From: an uncultured Odoribacter sp. | GTDB taxonomy: Bacteria; Bacteroidota; Bacteroidia; Bacteroidales; Marinifilaceae | Reading direction: 5' to 3' | Assembly: GCA_910589025.1 (NCBI GenBank) | Contig: CAJURM010000001.1 | Span: forward strand, 259,975 to 323,974 | DNA: 64,000 nt | Shown here: positions 36,547-44,922 of the stretch, piece after piece | Position numbering within the stretch: position 1 is the stretch's first letter | Layout of the letters: each line of letters begins with the position of its first letter | Notes under the pieces: model-generated | Told to the model about the DNA's origin: nothing | Seen by the model: only the letters and a program-made list of their open reading frames with translations | The model's database searches: none | Made by a program: the position numbers and the translations under genes

Positions 36547-37218
36547 ATGTTAGAAAGATTACAATTCATAGATCAGGAACTTTTTTTATTTTTAAATAGC
36601 CTGCATTCCGGTTATTGGGATCAGTTTATGTGGATTTTCACGGCAAAACTGCCCTGGATACCCATGTATGCCGCTATTTTATACGTGATATGCAAAAATA
36701 TGCGTCCCTCCGTAAGTTTATTGGCTGTAATCTCTATTGTATTGACAATCGTATACGCTGACCAGATATGCGCTACACTGATTCGTCCATTAGTAGAACG
36801 CATGCGCCCCTCTAATCCAAACAATCCCATTTCAGAATGGGTACATATTGTTAACGGAAAACGGGGAGGAAGATATGGTTTTCCCTCCTGTCACGCCGCC
36901 AATTCTTTTGGGCTGGCCTTCTTTGTCATGCTACTGTTCAAAAACAGGCTGCTTACACTCTTCATTCTGCTTTGGGCTGCACTCAACTCCTATTCCCGCA
37001 TATACATCGGGGTGCACTATCCCGGAGACCTCATCGCCGGGATGCTGGTAGGACTAAGCGGAGCCGTGCTTATGTATAAACTTTTTTGTTACGGCCTGCG
37101 CCGTTTCATCAATAACGACTTTCATCCCCGATACCCCATGCAATACAGTTACGTAATTATTCTAACCGGGTGTATTACGGTATTTCTGATAGCCTTACAT
37201 CCCATTTATCACGCCTGA
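36547..37218 (+). CDS. PAP2-family membrane phosphatase
   Basis: The 223-residue product has about six membrane segments and the three PAP2 motifs: a basic block ending VERMRPSNP, the centre GFPSCHAANSFG (PSCH in place of PSGH), and SRIYIGVHYPGD. Members dephosphorylate phosphatidic acid, undecaprenyl diphosphate or related lipids; which one cannot be told. The upstream region is unusually rich in palindromes. It converges with the CorC-like gene 7 bases on, with no terminator between. Confidence 0.92.
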   Translation: MLERLQFIDQELFLFLNSLHSGYWDQFMWIFTAKLPWIPMYAAILYVICKNMRPSVSLLAVISIVLTIVYADQICATLIRPLVERMRPSNPNNPISEWVHIVNGKRGGRYGFPSCHAANSFGLAFFVMLLFKNRLLTLFILLWAALNSYSRIYIGVHYPGDLIAGMLVGLSGAVLMYKLFCYGLRRFINNDFHPRYPMQYSYVIILTGCITVFLIALHPIYHA

Positions 37219-37225
37219 CATCTCG

Positions 37226-38518
37226 CTATTCTTTCTTGCCGGAACGTCTGACCCACAGTTTATCCACCCGGATATCATCCATATCCGTGACTTCAAAGTG
37301 CAGCTCCCGATAAGAGAAGCTATCACCTTCCTGAGGTACCCGTCCCAATAAGTACATCGCCATTCCGCTCAATGTTGTAAAATTCTTATGCCCGATGTCC
37401 TCATACAAAAGGATATCCATTTTATCCATAAAATCACCAATGTGCATCTTTCCGTCTACCAGCCAGCTGCCGTCAGAACGTTCCTCAATTTCCGGGACCT
37501 CTTCTTCATCCTCTTCCAATATATCCCCGAATATACTTTCCGTCAGGTCATGCAGGGTCAATATGCCAATCACATCTCCATACTCATTCACCACCACTCC
37601 AAATTTGGTCTTATATTTTTTAAACAATTCCAGCACTCGGGTAGCCTGCAAATTTTCCGGAATAAACAAAGGTTCCTGCACTACCGGACGTAAATCGAAT
37701 TTCCCTCCTTTTCCCAGCAATCCGGCCATATCTTTTACGGAAACCATCCCCAGACATTTATCCAAAGTCGCTTCACAAAGCAAATATTTACTGTAACGCT
37801 CTTCACCGATAACAGCAAGCACCTCTTCCCTGGACATTCCCGTATCAAGATAAACAACCTCCTTCCGGTGGGTCATCAGTTCTCCGGCTCGCTTATCTCC
37901 GAAACGGAATACATCCCTGAGCATTTCCGTTTCACTCCTGTCTATCACTCCCTCCTGGGAACTCCGGTGCAGAATAAATTTCAATTCCTCTTCTGTTATC
38001 GGACGGTCCTCTCCGGTACGTATACCCAACATCTTATTAATCAGACGGGTGGATACACTGAGAAACCAGACAAAAGGCCAAGTGATTTTCGTCAACACAC
38101 ACATAAACGGCGTAAAGGTAACAGCAAGCTGTTCCGGACGGTTCAAAGCCAGCGACTTAGGTACCAGTTCCCCAATAATCAAAGAGAGATAGGTAATTCC
38201 GCCAACAACCACAATCATTGCCAGTTTGCCCGCATACACTTCCAGCGCAGGAATTTTTTCAAACAAAGGCTGTACATCGTCGGCTAAGGTCGTCCCTCCA
38301 TAAGCACCGGAAACAATACCTATCAGGGTAATACCCACCTGTATGGTCGAAAGAATTTTTTCAGGTTCCTCCAAAAGCCCCAAAACCCGTCCGGCCTTTT
38401 TGCTTCCGTTTCGGACCATCGTTTCCAAGCGCGCTTTGCTTGAAGAAACCAAAGCAATCTCATACATGGCGAACACACCATTCACCACCAACAAGGCGAG
38501 AATAATAAGAATTTCCAT
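37226..38518 (-). CDS. CNNM/CorC-type (hemolysin-like) membrane protein with CBS pair
   Basis: The 430-residue product has an N-terminal DUF21 membrane domain of about 180 residues (EILIILALLVVNGVFAMYE start), two CBS domains (about 205-330; ELMTHRKEVVYLD is the start) and the C-terminal CorC_HlyC domain (WLVDGKMHIGDFMDKMDI). Relatives affect magnesium or cobalt transport; the hemolysin name is historical. It follows a GNAT gene by 30 bases. Confidence 0.93.
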   Translation of the reverse strand: MEILIILALLVVNGVFAMYEIALVSSSKARLETMVRNGSKKAGRVLGLLEEPEKILSTIQVGITLIGIVSGAYGGTTLADDVQPLFEKIPALEVYAGKLAMIVVVGGITYLSLIIGELVPKSLALNRPEQLAVTFTPFMCVLTKITWPFVWFLSVSTRLINKMLGIRTGEDRPITEEELKFILHRSSQEGVIDRSETEMLRDVFRFGDKRAGELMTHRKEVVYLDTGMSREEVLAVIGEERYSKYLLCEATLDKCLGMVSVKDMAGLLGKGGKFDLRPVVQEPLFIPENLQATRVLELFKKYKTKFGVVVNEYGDVIGILTLHDLTESIFGDILEEDEEEVPEIEERSDGSWLVDGKMHIGDFMDKMDILLYEDIGHKNFTTLSGMAMYLLGRVPQEGDSFSYRELHFEVTDMDDIRVDKLWVRRSGKKE

Positions 38519-38548
38519 AAAACACGAAATTACAGCAACAGCTTTTGA

Positions 38549-39094
38549 CTAATTTCGGGGTTGTACGTTAAAATAAACGTTCTGTTTTATCGTGTCAATG
38601 TATTTTTGTAATTTTTCTTTTTCTATCCCGGCATCATTTCCCATGATCCACAAAGGCAACTCCTCTCCCGACGGTCTGTATGAAGGCTGCATGTATGTTT
38701 TGTCCAGCACTTCATAACCGTTTCTCCGATAATAATTTATTCGCCGCACAGAGAGATCGGTAAGCGGAGGTTCCACCTCCAGCAAACACACTCCAGATAA
38801 ATTTTCCCCAATATATGCCAATACCTGCTGGCCAATTTTCCGGTTTCTCATCCGGGCATAAACAGCCAGATGTTCCACATAATAAAAGTCCCCGAAATCC
38901 CAATATACCAATAAGCCAGCCAACTGTCCCCCTTCTTCCACTGCATTCAAATGCATACGAGGGCAACTAACAATCATCTCCTTCCATTGACTGATATCCC
39001 GCCGTTCCGCTTCCGGAAAAGCCTCTTCATACAATTTTTCCAATTCTGCCACCCGAGAATCTTCAGCAGAGCAGATTCGGTGTAATTCTATCAT
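38549..39094 (-). CDS. GNAT-family N-acetyltransferase
   Basis: The 181-residue product has the GNAT core: FYYVEHLAVYARMRNRKIGQQVLAYI contains the acetyl-CoA-binding RxxxxG-type loop (RMRNRKIG), and RRINYYRRNGYEVLDKTYMQ is the typical last motif. The substrate is unknown. I use the ATG at 39094; an in-frame TTG lies at 39100. It is the last chromosomal gene before the left end of the mobile element. Confidence 0.85.
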   Translation of the reverse strand: MIELHRICSAEDSRVAELEKLYEEAFPEAERRDISQWKEMIVSCPRMHLNAVEEGGQLAGLLVYWDFGDFYYVEHLAVYARMRNRKIGQQVLAYIGENLSGVCLLEVEPPLTDLSVRRINYYRRNGYEVLDKTYMQPSYRPSGEELPLWIMGNDAGIEKEKLQKYIDTIKQNVYFNVQPRN

Positions 39095-39193
39095 TTTCAA
39101 AAAGTAAATAAGCTACCAATTCGACAACCTAAAACATATACCTAATTATCAAATTATTACTCACGTATATCGTGGTTCTTATGTAATTTTATA

Positions 39194-39214
39194 ACATACA
39201 ATTTGCATACAAAA
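39194..39214 (+). repeat. Candidate attL (21-bp direct repeat, left copy)
   Basis: ACATACAATTTGCATACAAAA matches the right copy at 52561-52581 in 20 of 21 bases. The last 14 bases are identical. It is in a gene-free interval just left of the element cargo. Confidence 0.65.
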
Positions 39215-39314
39215 TCGGAGATTTCGGGAAGATAGTAATGCAGAAATACCACTATAAAATTTTTCGTTGTGGTAGGTGATTATTTATGTTTTCTTTCGCC
39301 TCCGACACCACAAA

Positions 39315-39373
39315 GGTATAAAAATAATGCTGACGAAAAGAGAAGTTGCGATAATTTCTTTTTTCGCCAGCAT
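39315..39373 (-). terminator. Terminator of the porin-pst operon
   Basis: Arms 39327-39344 and 39356-39373 pair in 16 of 18 positions (ATGCTGaCGAAAAgAGAA and its complement). On the minus strand a T-rich run follows. It lies downstream of pstB. Confidence 0.7.
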
Positions 39374-39397
39374 ATTTTATGCTGTCAATGCACAAAT

Positions 39398-39444
39398 AAG
39401 TTTAGTCCGTTTTGGGTATATAGCCAATGGAATAAACTAAACTT
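39398..39444. repeat. 47-bp element with 9-bp inverted ends
   Basis: AAGTTTAGT (39398) and ACTAAACTT (ending 39444) are perfect inverted arms. A second element of exactly the same span and related arms is at 48954-49000. Confidence 0.4.
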
Positions 39445-39464
39445 GTACTATTGTCAGAACATTA

Positions 39465-40232
39465 TTAACCCATCTTACCAGTAAGGTAGGCTTTGGTGCG
39501 CTCGTCCAAGGGGTTGGTGAACATCTTGGCGGTGTCATCATACTCAACCAGCTCGCCCAGGTACATAAACATCGACTTCGAAGATATGCGTTTTGCCTGC
39601 CCCATATTGTGCGTCACAATAAGGATTGTAACCTCCTTCTGTAGCTCCAATAGCAACTCCTCGATATGCTTTGTCGCAATGGGGTCGAGTGCAGATGTTG
39701 GCTCATCCATCAGAAGAACATCGGGCTTCATTGCCAAAGCACGGGCGATACACAGACGCTGCTGCTGACCACCCGAGAGGAATGTTCCCTTCTTGTTCAG
39801 TACATCCTTGACCTCCTCCCAAAGGGCAACGCTACGCAAGCAACGCTCCACGGTTGCATCTTTCTCTGCCTTGGAGAGTTTGATGCCGTTCAATGCAAAA
39901 CCCGACAGAACATTGTCGTAGATGCTCATCGTTGGGAATGGCGCAGGGCGCTGGAAGACCATACCCACACGACGACGCACATCGATAGGCTCCATCGCAA
40001 GGATATTTTCGCCATTGAGCAGGATTTCGCCATCGACACGGATATTCGGATAGAGGTTGTGCATAAGATTTACGGCACGCAGAAGTGTCGATTTACCACA
40101 GCCCGAAGGTCCCATAATAGCCGTGATTGTATTTCGCTCAATGGCTGCTGATACATATTTCACAGCCATAGTTTGCTTGGTATATGATACGCAAGTCTTC
40201 TTAAACTCCAATATAGGTTTTACTGATTCCAT
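39465..40232 (-). CDS. pstB: Phosphate ABC transporter ATP-binding protein
   Basis: The 255-residue product is the ATPase of the high-affinity phosphate importer. Walker A GPSGCGKS is at 41-48, the signature is LSGGQQQR and Walker B is VLLMDEPTSALD. The end TNPLDERTKAYLTGKMG is typical of PstB. It overlaps pstA by 13 bases and is the last gene of the operon; phoU, which often follows pstB, is absent and the terminator comes next. Confidence 0.96.
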   Translation of the reverse strand: MESVKPILEFKKTCVSYTKQTMAVKYVSAAIERNTITAIMGPSGCGKSTLLRAVNLMHNLYPNIRVDGEILLNGENILAMEPIDVRRRVGMVFQRPAPFPTMSIYDNVLSGFALNGIKLSKAEKDATVERCLRSVALWEEVKDVLNKKGTFLSGGQQQRLCIARALAMKPDVLLMDEPTSALDPIATKHIEELLLELQKEVTILIVTHNMGQAKRISSKSMFMYLGELVEYDDTAKMFTNPLDERTKAYLTGKMG

Positions 40233-41086
40233 TTCTTTGCAAGATATTTAGCGGTAAGGTTTAATGTAAGTACGAATAACAAGAGGAAGAGCGATGCGCC
40301 CCAAATAAGCTCTTGTAGGTTCGGGTCGTTGAAGAACTCCCATATAAGCAGGGGTACTGCCGAGATAGGCTTGTCGATAGAGAAGCGTATAAGCGAGCAA
40401 CCAAGCGCAGTGAACATTAGCGGTGCGGTCTCACCAATCACTCGTGAGATAGCGAGCAATACACCCGTAAAGATACCACCGAAGGCTGCGGGCAACTGCA
40501 CTTTCATCATCACACGAGCCTTATTGCCACCCAATGCCAATCCTGCCTCTTTAAGCGATGCAGGGAGGATTTTCAGAGTCTCTTCGGTCGAGCGAATAAT
40601 AAGCGGAAGCATCATAATACAGAGTGCCACACTACCTGCGATTGCCGAATAACCCTTCATTGGAACAACAACCCAAATGTAGGTGATAATACCGATAATC
40701 ACCGATGGTGTACCCTGCAAAAGGTCAGTCAAATAGCTTACCACCTGTGCAAAACGATTCTTGCTATTCTCTGCCAAGAATGCACCGCACAAGATACCCA
40801 CAGGTACAGCAACAACGACCGCCATACCGAGCATTATCATTGTGCCGACAATACCATTTGCAATACCGCCAGGGATAGGCTCACCCGCCTCGATTGCCTT
40901 CATTGCCTTGTAAGCCGTAGGTGTAGGCTCGGTAAAGAACGACCACGAGAGCTGGTCATAACCTTTAAGCAGCACCTCGCCCAATATGGCAAGCAGTGGC
41001 ACGGCTGTAAGAGCGGCAAGAAAACATACGCTCCAAAGCATAAGCTTGTCCTTTGCCAAACGATTTTTTAGTCTAAATCTATTCAT
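40220..41086 (-). CDS. pstA: Phosphate ABC transporter permease PstA
   Basis: The 288-residue inner-membrane protein has six hydrophobic segments and the permease loop EASLKEAGLALGGNKARVM-like pattern (here LPASLKEAGLALGGNKAR) that contacts PstB. The VIGETAPLMFTALG segment near the end is typical of PstA. It lies one base after pstC and overlaps pstB. Confidence 0.95.
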   Translation of the reverse strand: MNRFRLKNRLAKDKLMLWSVCFLAALTAVPLLAILGEVLLKGYDQLSWSFFTEPTPTAYKAMKAIEAGEPIPGGIANGIVGTMIMLGMAVVVAVPVGILCGAFLAENSKNRFAQVVSYLTDLLQGTPSVIIGIITYIWVVVPMKGYSAIAGSVALCIMMLPLIIRSTEETLKILPASLKEAGLALGGNKARVMMKVQLPAAFGGIFTGVLLAISRVIGETAPLMFTALGCSLIRFSIDKPISAVPLLIWEFFNDPNLQELIWGASLFLLLFVLTLNLTAKYLAKKWNQ

Positions 41087-41087
41087 A

Positions 41088-41945
41088 CTACACTATTCTT
41101 GCTCGTTTAATCATTATCTTACCCACCATATTGATTGCTGCGGTTATCAGAAAGAGAATCAAACCGATAGCAATAAGTGATGATAGTCGCAAATCGTCAG
41201 CCTCGCCGAATTGGTTGGCAATGATTGATGCCATAGAGTTTCCCGTTGAGGTAATTGAGTCGGGGATGTTGTTCGTGTTGCCGATAAGCATCGTTACGGT
41301 CATCGTCTCGCCCAAGGCACGACCAATAGCCAGGATATAGGATGAGAAGATACCCGAACCCGCAACGGGGAAGACAACCTTGCGGATAACTTCGGCACGG
41401 GTTGCTCCAAGGCTATACGCACCCTCTTTTAGGTCGTTTGGCACCATCTTGATAAACTCGGCACTGAGTGATGCTGCATAAGGGATAATCATAATTGCCA
41501 AGACAAGCGATGCGGTCAATACGCCAGAGCCTTGCGGTGAGATATTGAGAGCCATAATGATTGGTCGCAAGGTGTAGAAGCCCCACAAGCCATAAATGAT
41601 TGAGGGAATACCCGCCAACAGGTCGGTTACGGTACTCAACACGGCTGCCACCTTTGTTCCCTTGAAATACTCGCCTACGAACAATGCAACGGGCAGAGAA
41701 AAGGGAATGCAAAAGATAAGAGCCAAAAGGGTTGTCATCAGCGTACCCGTAATAAAGGGCAATGCTCCGTATTGCTCCGCACCCTCGGTATAGCTCCACT
41801 CCGACGAGGTGAGGAACTTGAAGAATCCGAAGTGCTCGAATGCTTCGTATGCGTCAGTGACGAGGGCGTAAACCACGCCCCCGCACACTATCGGCATTAT
41901 CAATGCAGCTGCGAACAATAGGATTTTATATAATTTATCGTTCAT
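41088..41945 (-). CDS. pstC: Phosphate ABC transporter permease PstC
   Basis: The 285-residue inner-membrane permease has six hydrophobic segments, AGIPSIIYGLWGFYTL, and the coupling loop VPNDLKEGAYSLGATRAEVI followed by GRALGETMTVTMLIGN, all as in PstC. It starts 9 bases after pstS. Confidence 0.95.
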   Translation of the reverse strand: MNDKLYKILLFAAALIMPIVCGGVVYALVTDAYEAFEHFGFFKFLTSSEWSYTEGAEQYGALPFITGTLMTTLLALIFCIPFSLPVALFVGEYFKGTKVAAVLSTVTDLLAGIPSIIYGLWGFYTLRPIIMALNISPQGSGVLTASLVLAIMIIPYAASLSAEFIKMVPNDLKEGAYSLGATRAEVIRKVVFPVAGSGIFSSYILAIGRALGETMTVTMLIGNTNNIPDSITSTGNSMASIIANQFGEADDLRLSSLIAIGLILFLITAAINMVGKIMIKRARIV

Positions 41946-41954
41946 AGCTATCTG

Positions 41955-43016
41955 TTATTGCAATATTGCCACACCGTCATAAGTAACGGTCTTCAAGTTT
42001 GTCATACTCAACTCCTTTGCCTTTGCTGGAAGCGGTGCATAATGAACCTCTGATGTGATATGCTGTGCCTCATCCGAGAGAATATATTTCAAGAGGTCGA
42101 GTGTAGCTGCAGCCTGCTCTTTCGAGCGATCAGAGTAATTTTGCTCCTTGTAGATAATCATCCAAGTGAATGTTGAGATGGGATATGCACCAGCAGCATC
42201 GGCATTAGTGATTGAGCAACGAGTATCGGCAGGAATTACGCCCGAGGCTGCTGCCGAGATGGTAGCCGATGAAGGCAGGACAAACTCGCCTCTTAGGTTT
42301 TGTATGCGTGCATAGGGAATCTTCTGTGCAAAGGCATACTCCGAGCCTACATAACCAATAGAGTTCTTTGTCTGCTTAATCACTCCCGCCACACCGGGAT
42401 TACCCTTTGCAGCCTGACCTGCGGGGAAGTTCACAGATTTACCCGTGCCATATTTTGAGGCCCACACGGGGCTTACCTTTGTAAGGTAGTCGGTAAATAC
42501 GAATGTTGTACCTGAGCCGTCGGAACGATATACGGGGATGATAACTTCAGAAGGAAGTTTTACGTCGGGGTTGAGAGCCGCAATTCGCTCGTTGTTCCAC
42601 ATCTTGATATTACCAGCAAAGATGTCGGCGATAACCTCGCCCGACAGCTTAAGCTCCTTAACGCCATCAAGGTTGTAGGCCACAACCACAGCACCCATAC
42701 AAGTAGGGATGTGTACCACGGGAGCCATCTCTGCCATCTCCTTATCCGAAAGGAAGGCATCGCTACCAGCGAAATCAACAATCTTATCACGCAAGTTGCG
42801 AACACCGCCACCAGAGCCGATACCACCGTAGGCTACTTGGTCGCCATTTGCCTGACGAAACTGCTCGAAAACCACATTGTAGAAAGGGAGTGGGAATGTT
42901 GCACCAGCACCCGAAAGTTCCTGTGACTTACGACCTCCATTGTTTGCATTACCGCCACAAGCGACCATTGCAAGAGCAATAGTCAATGCCATTACTGACT
43001 TAAAAATCTTTTCCAT
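41955..43016 (-). CDS. pstS: Phosphate-binding lipoprotein PstS
   Basis: The 353-residue product has a lipoprotein signal (AMVACGGN), then the phosphate-binding fold: LSGAGATFPLPFY near the N-terminus, GSGGGVRNL and DFAGSDAFLS in the first lobe, and VYRSDGSGTTFVFTDYL in the second; these Ser, Thr, Arg and Asp residues hold the anion. It presents phosphate to PstCA. It is 32 bases after the porin gene and first of the pst genes proper. Confidence 0.95.
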   Translation of the reverse strand: MEKIFKSVMALTIALAMVACGGNANNGGRKSQELSGAGATFPLPFYNVVFEQFRQANGDQVAYGGIGSGGGVRNLRDKIVDFAGSDAFLSDKEMAEMAPVVHIPTCMGAVVVAYNLDGVKELKLSGEVIADIFAGNIKMWNNERIAALNPDVKLPSEVIIPVYRSDGSGTTFVFTDYLTKVSPVWASKYGTGKSVNFPAGQAAKGNPGVAGVIKQTKNSIGYVGSEYAFAQKIPYARIQNLRGEFVLPSSATISAAASGVIPADTRCSITNADAAGAYPISTFTWMIIYKEQNYSDRSKEQAAATLDLLKYILSDEAQHITSEVHYAPLPAKAKELSMTNLKTVTYDGVAILQ

Positions 43017-43048
43017 AATTATATGATTATTGAATGTTTATATTGTTT

Positions 43049-44029
43049 TTAGAATCCGAAGTAGCAATTTACATAGGCATAGTAACCATTCTTAGCACCA
43101 TCTGCTTTTGGTATACTCATTCTAAAATTAGGGGCTATTTTTACATACTTGCCGAGTTTGAATTGTGCACCGAGAATTGCCGCTGCCTCATCTTTTGCGA
43201 TGTTCCAATCATTGTTTGAGTAGAGGTCATCGTAGCGAGCATAGAGGTCTGCAAATTTTGCAACCTTAACCGAGGCAAAAACCGAATAACCATACTGGTC
43301 GGCATCATCCTTATACGATGCATTCCACATTTGATTATATTCCGCACCGACAGAGAATTTATCGTGCTTATATCCCACAAATGCCGCAAGATTGGCAATA
43401 TCCTTTTTACCCTCTTCGCCACTCTCGTTCAAGCCACCATATAGGCGAATTTGGAAACCTTTAACGGGAGTCAGCGTTACACCCAAACCATAATTGAGCC
43501 CATCATTCACCTGAATTTTCTTGTAGCCCTCGCCATTAACGATAATCGCATCGGCCGAGAGCCAGTCTGCAAACTTATAGGCTACCGAGATACCTAAATC
43601 GGCACTGCTACCAAACTTGTATTCATCTTGGAATGACTTCATAATGTAGCGGTAACCCCAGAACTTTTCTTGGAAATTGAATTGTGTGGTTGAGATAAGA
43701 CCGCCGTTGAGTGTCAAACCTCCTCGCTTCCACGATACCATAGCATTTTTGATGTAGGCGATGCGCTGATAATCATCTACACTTGATGATTTGCCAATAT
43801 CCATTACCGCCTTGGCTGAAAGGCCATTGCCGAAGTTGTATTCATAACCGAAATAACTGCGCTCCAACTCGAAGCCTCGGTCATCATTCTCTGCTCCAAA
43901 ACCTGTGTGGAAATTTCCAAACACTTGAACAATCGCTTTGCCCTTGGGCTCCTCCGTTTTAGTATCCTGCGCCTGTGCAGTGATACCGATGCAGGCTAAA
44001 AGACCTGCCAAGATTACTTTTGTTTTCAT
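43049..44029 (-). CDS. Outer-membrane porin, probably phosphate/anion-selective (OprO/OprP-like)
   Basis: The 326-residue product has a signal peptide (cleavage near AQAQ) and alternating amphipathic strands ending in Phe, as expected for an outer-membrane barrel. Segments such as FELERSYFGYEYNFGNGLSA and FSVGAEYNQMW are typical of the porin OprO/P group. A phosphate preference is inferred from position: it is the first gene of the operon that continues into pstSCAB and lies directly behind a candidate PHO box. No specificity residue can be checked by eye. Confidence 0.82.
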   Translation of the reverse strand: MKTKVILAGLLACIGITAQAQDTKTEEPKGKAIVQVFGNFHTGFGAENDDRGFELERSYFGYEYNFGNGLSAKAVMDIGKSSSVDDYQRIAYIKNAMVSWKRGGLTLNGGLISTTQFNFQEKFWGYRYIMKSFQDEYKFGSSADLGISVAYKFADWLSADAIIVNGEGYKKIQVNDGLNYGLGVTLTPVKGFQIRLYGGLNESGEEGKKDIANLAAFVGYKHDKFSVGAEYNQMWNASYKDDADQYGYSVFASVKVAKFADLYARYDDLYSNNDWNIAKDEAAAILGAQFKLGKYVKIAPNFRMSIPKADGAKNGYYAYVNCYFGF

Positions 44030-44056
44030 TTTTTTGTCTTCTTAAATTTGACACTG

Positions 44057-44064
44057 CAAAAGTA
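44057..44064 (-). promoter_or_regulatory. -7 element of the porin-pstSCAB promoter
   Basis: On the minus strand TACTTTTG fits TAnnTTTG, 27 bases upstream of the porin ATG. The -33 position is occupied by the candidate PHO box and not by TTTG. Confidence 0.6.
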
Positions 44065-44074
44065 TTGGCGGAAG

Positions 44075-44093
44075 GTTTCATAAATATTTCAAA
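44075..44093 (+). promoter_or_regulatory. Candidate PHO box (PhoB-type operator)
   Basis: TTTCATA (44076-44082), AATA, TTTCAAA (44087-44093) give two 7-bp direct repeats with an 11-bp period and an AT-rich spacer, the layout of a PHO box. 13 of 18 bases fit the E. coli consensus CTGTCATAAATCTGTCAC by hand alignment. It ends 10 bases from the porin -7 element, the usual PhoB activator distance. Confidence 0.55.
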
Positions 44094-44187
44094 AAAGTTA
44101 GGCTTTCGTGAAATGCTCGCTCCGAAGCAAAATATTACATTTTTATTAAATCTTGTTTTAGGCGTTCCGCCATTTGCCAAAACGCTG

Positions 44188-44195
44188 TAATTTTG
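44188..44195 (+). promoter_or_regulatory. -7 element of the response-regulator/kinase promoter
   Basis: TAATTTTG fits TAnnTTTG, 26 bases upstream of the regulator ATG. No good -33 element is at the right distance. Confidence 0.5.
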
Positions 44196-44220
44196 CATTG
44201 CAATCTTATAGTTTAGGTAT

Positions 44221-44922
44221 ATGGCAACAGAGCGTATATTGATAGTAGATGACGAGGAGACCTTGTGTGAGGTTTTGAAACTAAACCTCGAAAATGAGGG
44301 GTATGATGTAGATGTGGCATTTAGTGCAGAACAGGCTCTCGGCTACAATATAAAGGAGTATTCGCTCATTCTACTCGATATTATGATGGGCGAGATAAGC
44401 GGTATCAAGATGGCAAAGATGTTGAAAAACGATGTTGCCACGGCTGATATCCCAATCATTTTTTGCACGGCTCGTGATACCGAGGACGATATGATTATGG
44501 GGCTCAACCTCGGTGCCGATGACTATATTATGAAACCATATACCGTGCGTAATGTCATAGCAAGAGTTAAGAGTGTTCTGCGCCGCACAACCAGCCATAA
44601 AAACATAAGTAACGTCCCAGCCGAGAAGCCAAACCGTTTAGTGGTTGATGGCCTTTGCCTTGATTTGGAGTTTAAGCGTTGCACGGTCGATGGCGAGGAG
44701 GTTCGATTGGCACGCAAAGAGTTTGAGTTGCTCGCCTATTTGATAAAGCACCGTGGAAAGATATGCTCACGAGAGCAAATCCTAAACAGAGTGTGGAGTG
44801 ATGAGGTGGTCGTTCTTGACCGCACTATCGATGTTAATATCACTCGCCTGCGCTCAAAGATTGGGGCGTATGGCTCTTACATTGTTACCCGTTCAGGCTT
44901 TGGTTATGGTTTCCGAGACTAA
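44221..44922 (+). CDS. OmpR/PhoB-family response regulator
   Basis: The 233-residue product has a receiver domain (acid pocket Asp10-Asp11, phosphoacceptor Asp53 in LILLDIMMG, Lys in DDYIMKPY) and a winged-helix DNA-binding domain (ARKEFELLAYLIKHRGKICSR-type start, VDVNITRLRSKIG-type recognition helix, here DRTIDVNITRLRSKIG). The neighbours make it a PhoB counterpart. It is divergent from porin-pstSCAB with a candidate PHO box between, and overlaps the kinase gene. Confidence 0.94.
   Translation: MATERILIVDDEETLCEVLKLNLENEGYDVDVAFSAEQALGYNIKEYSLILLDIMMGEISGIKMAKMLKNDVATADIPIIFCTARDTEDDMIMGLNLGADDYIMKPYTVRNVIARVKSVLRRTTSHKNISNVPAEKPNRLVVDGLCLDLEFKRCTVDGEEVRLARKEFELLAYLIKHRGKICSREQILNRVWSDEVVVLDRTIDVNITRLRSKIGAYGSYIVTRSGFGYGFRD

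Noticed and set aside
44798..44905. Earlier start of the sensor kinase frame
   Set aside because: The segment before 44906 lies wholly within the response regulator gene in another frame and encodes no kinase-like sequence.
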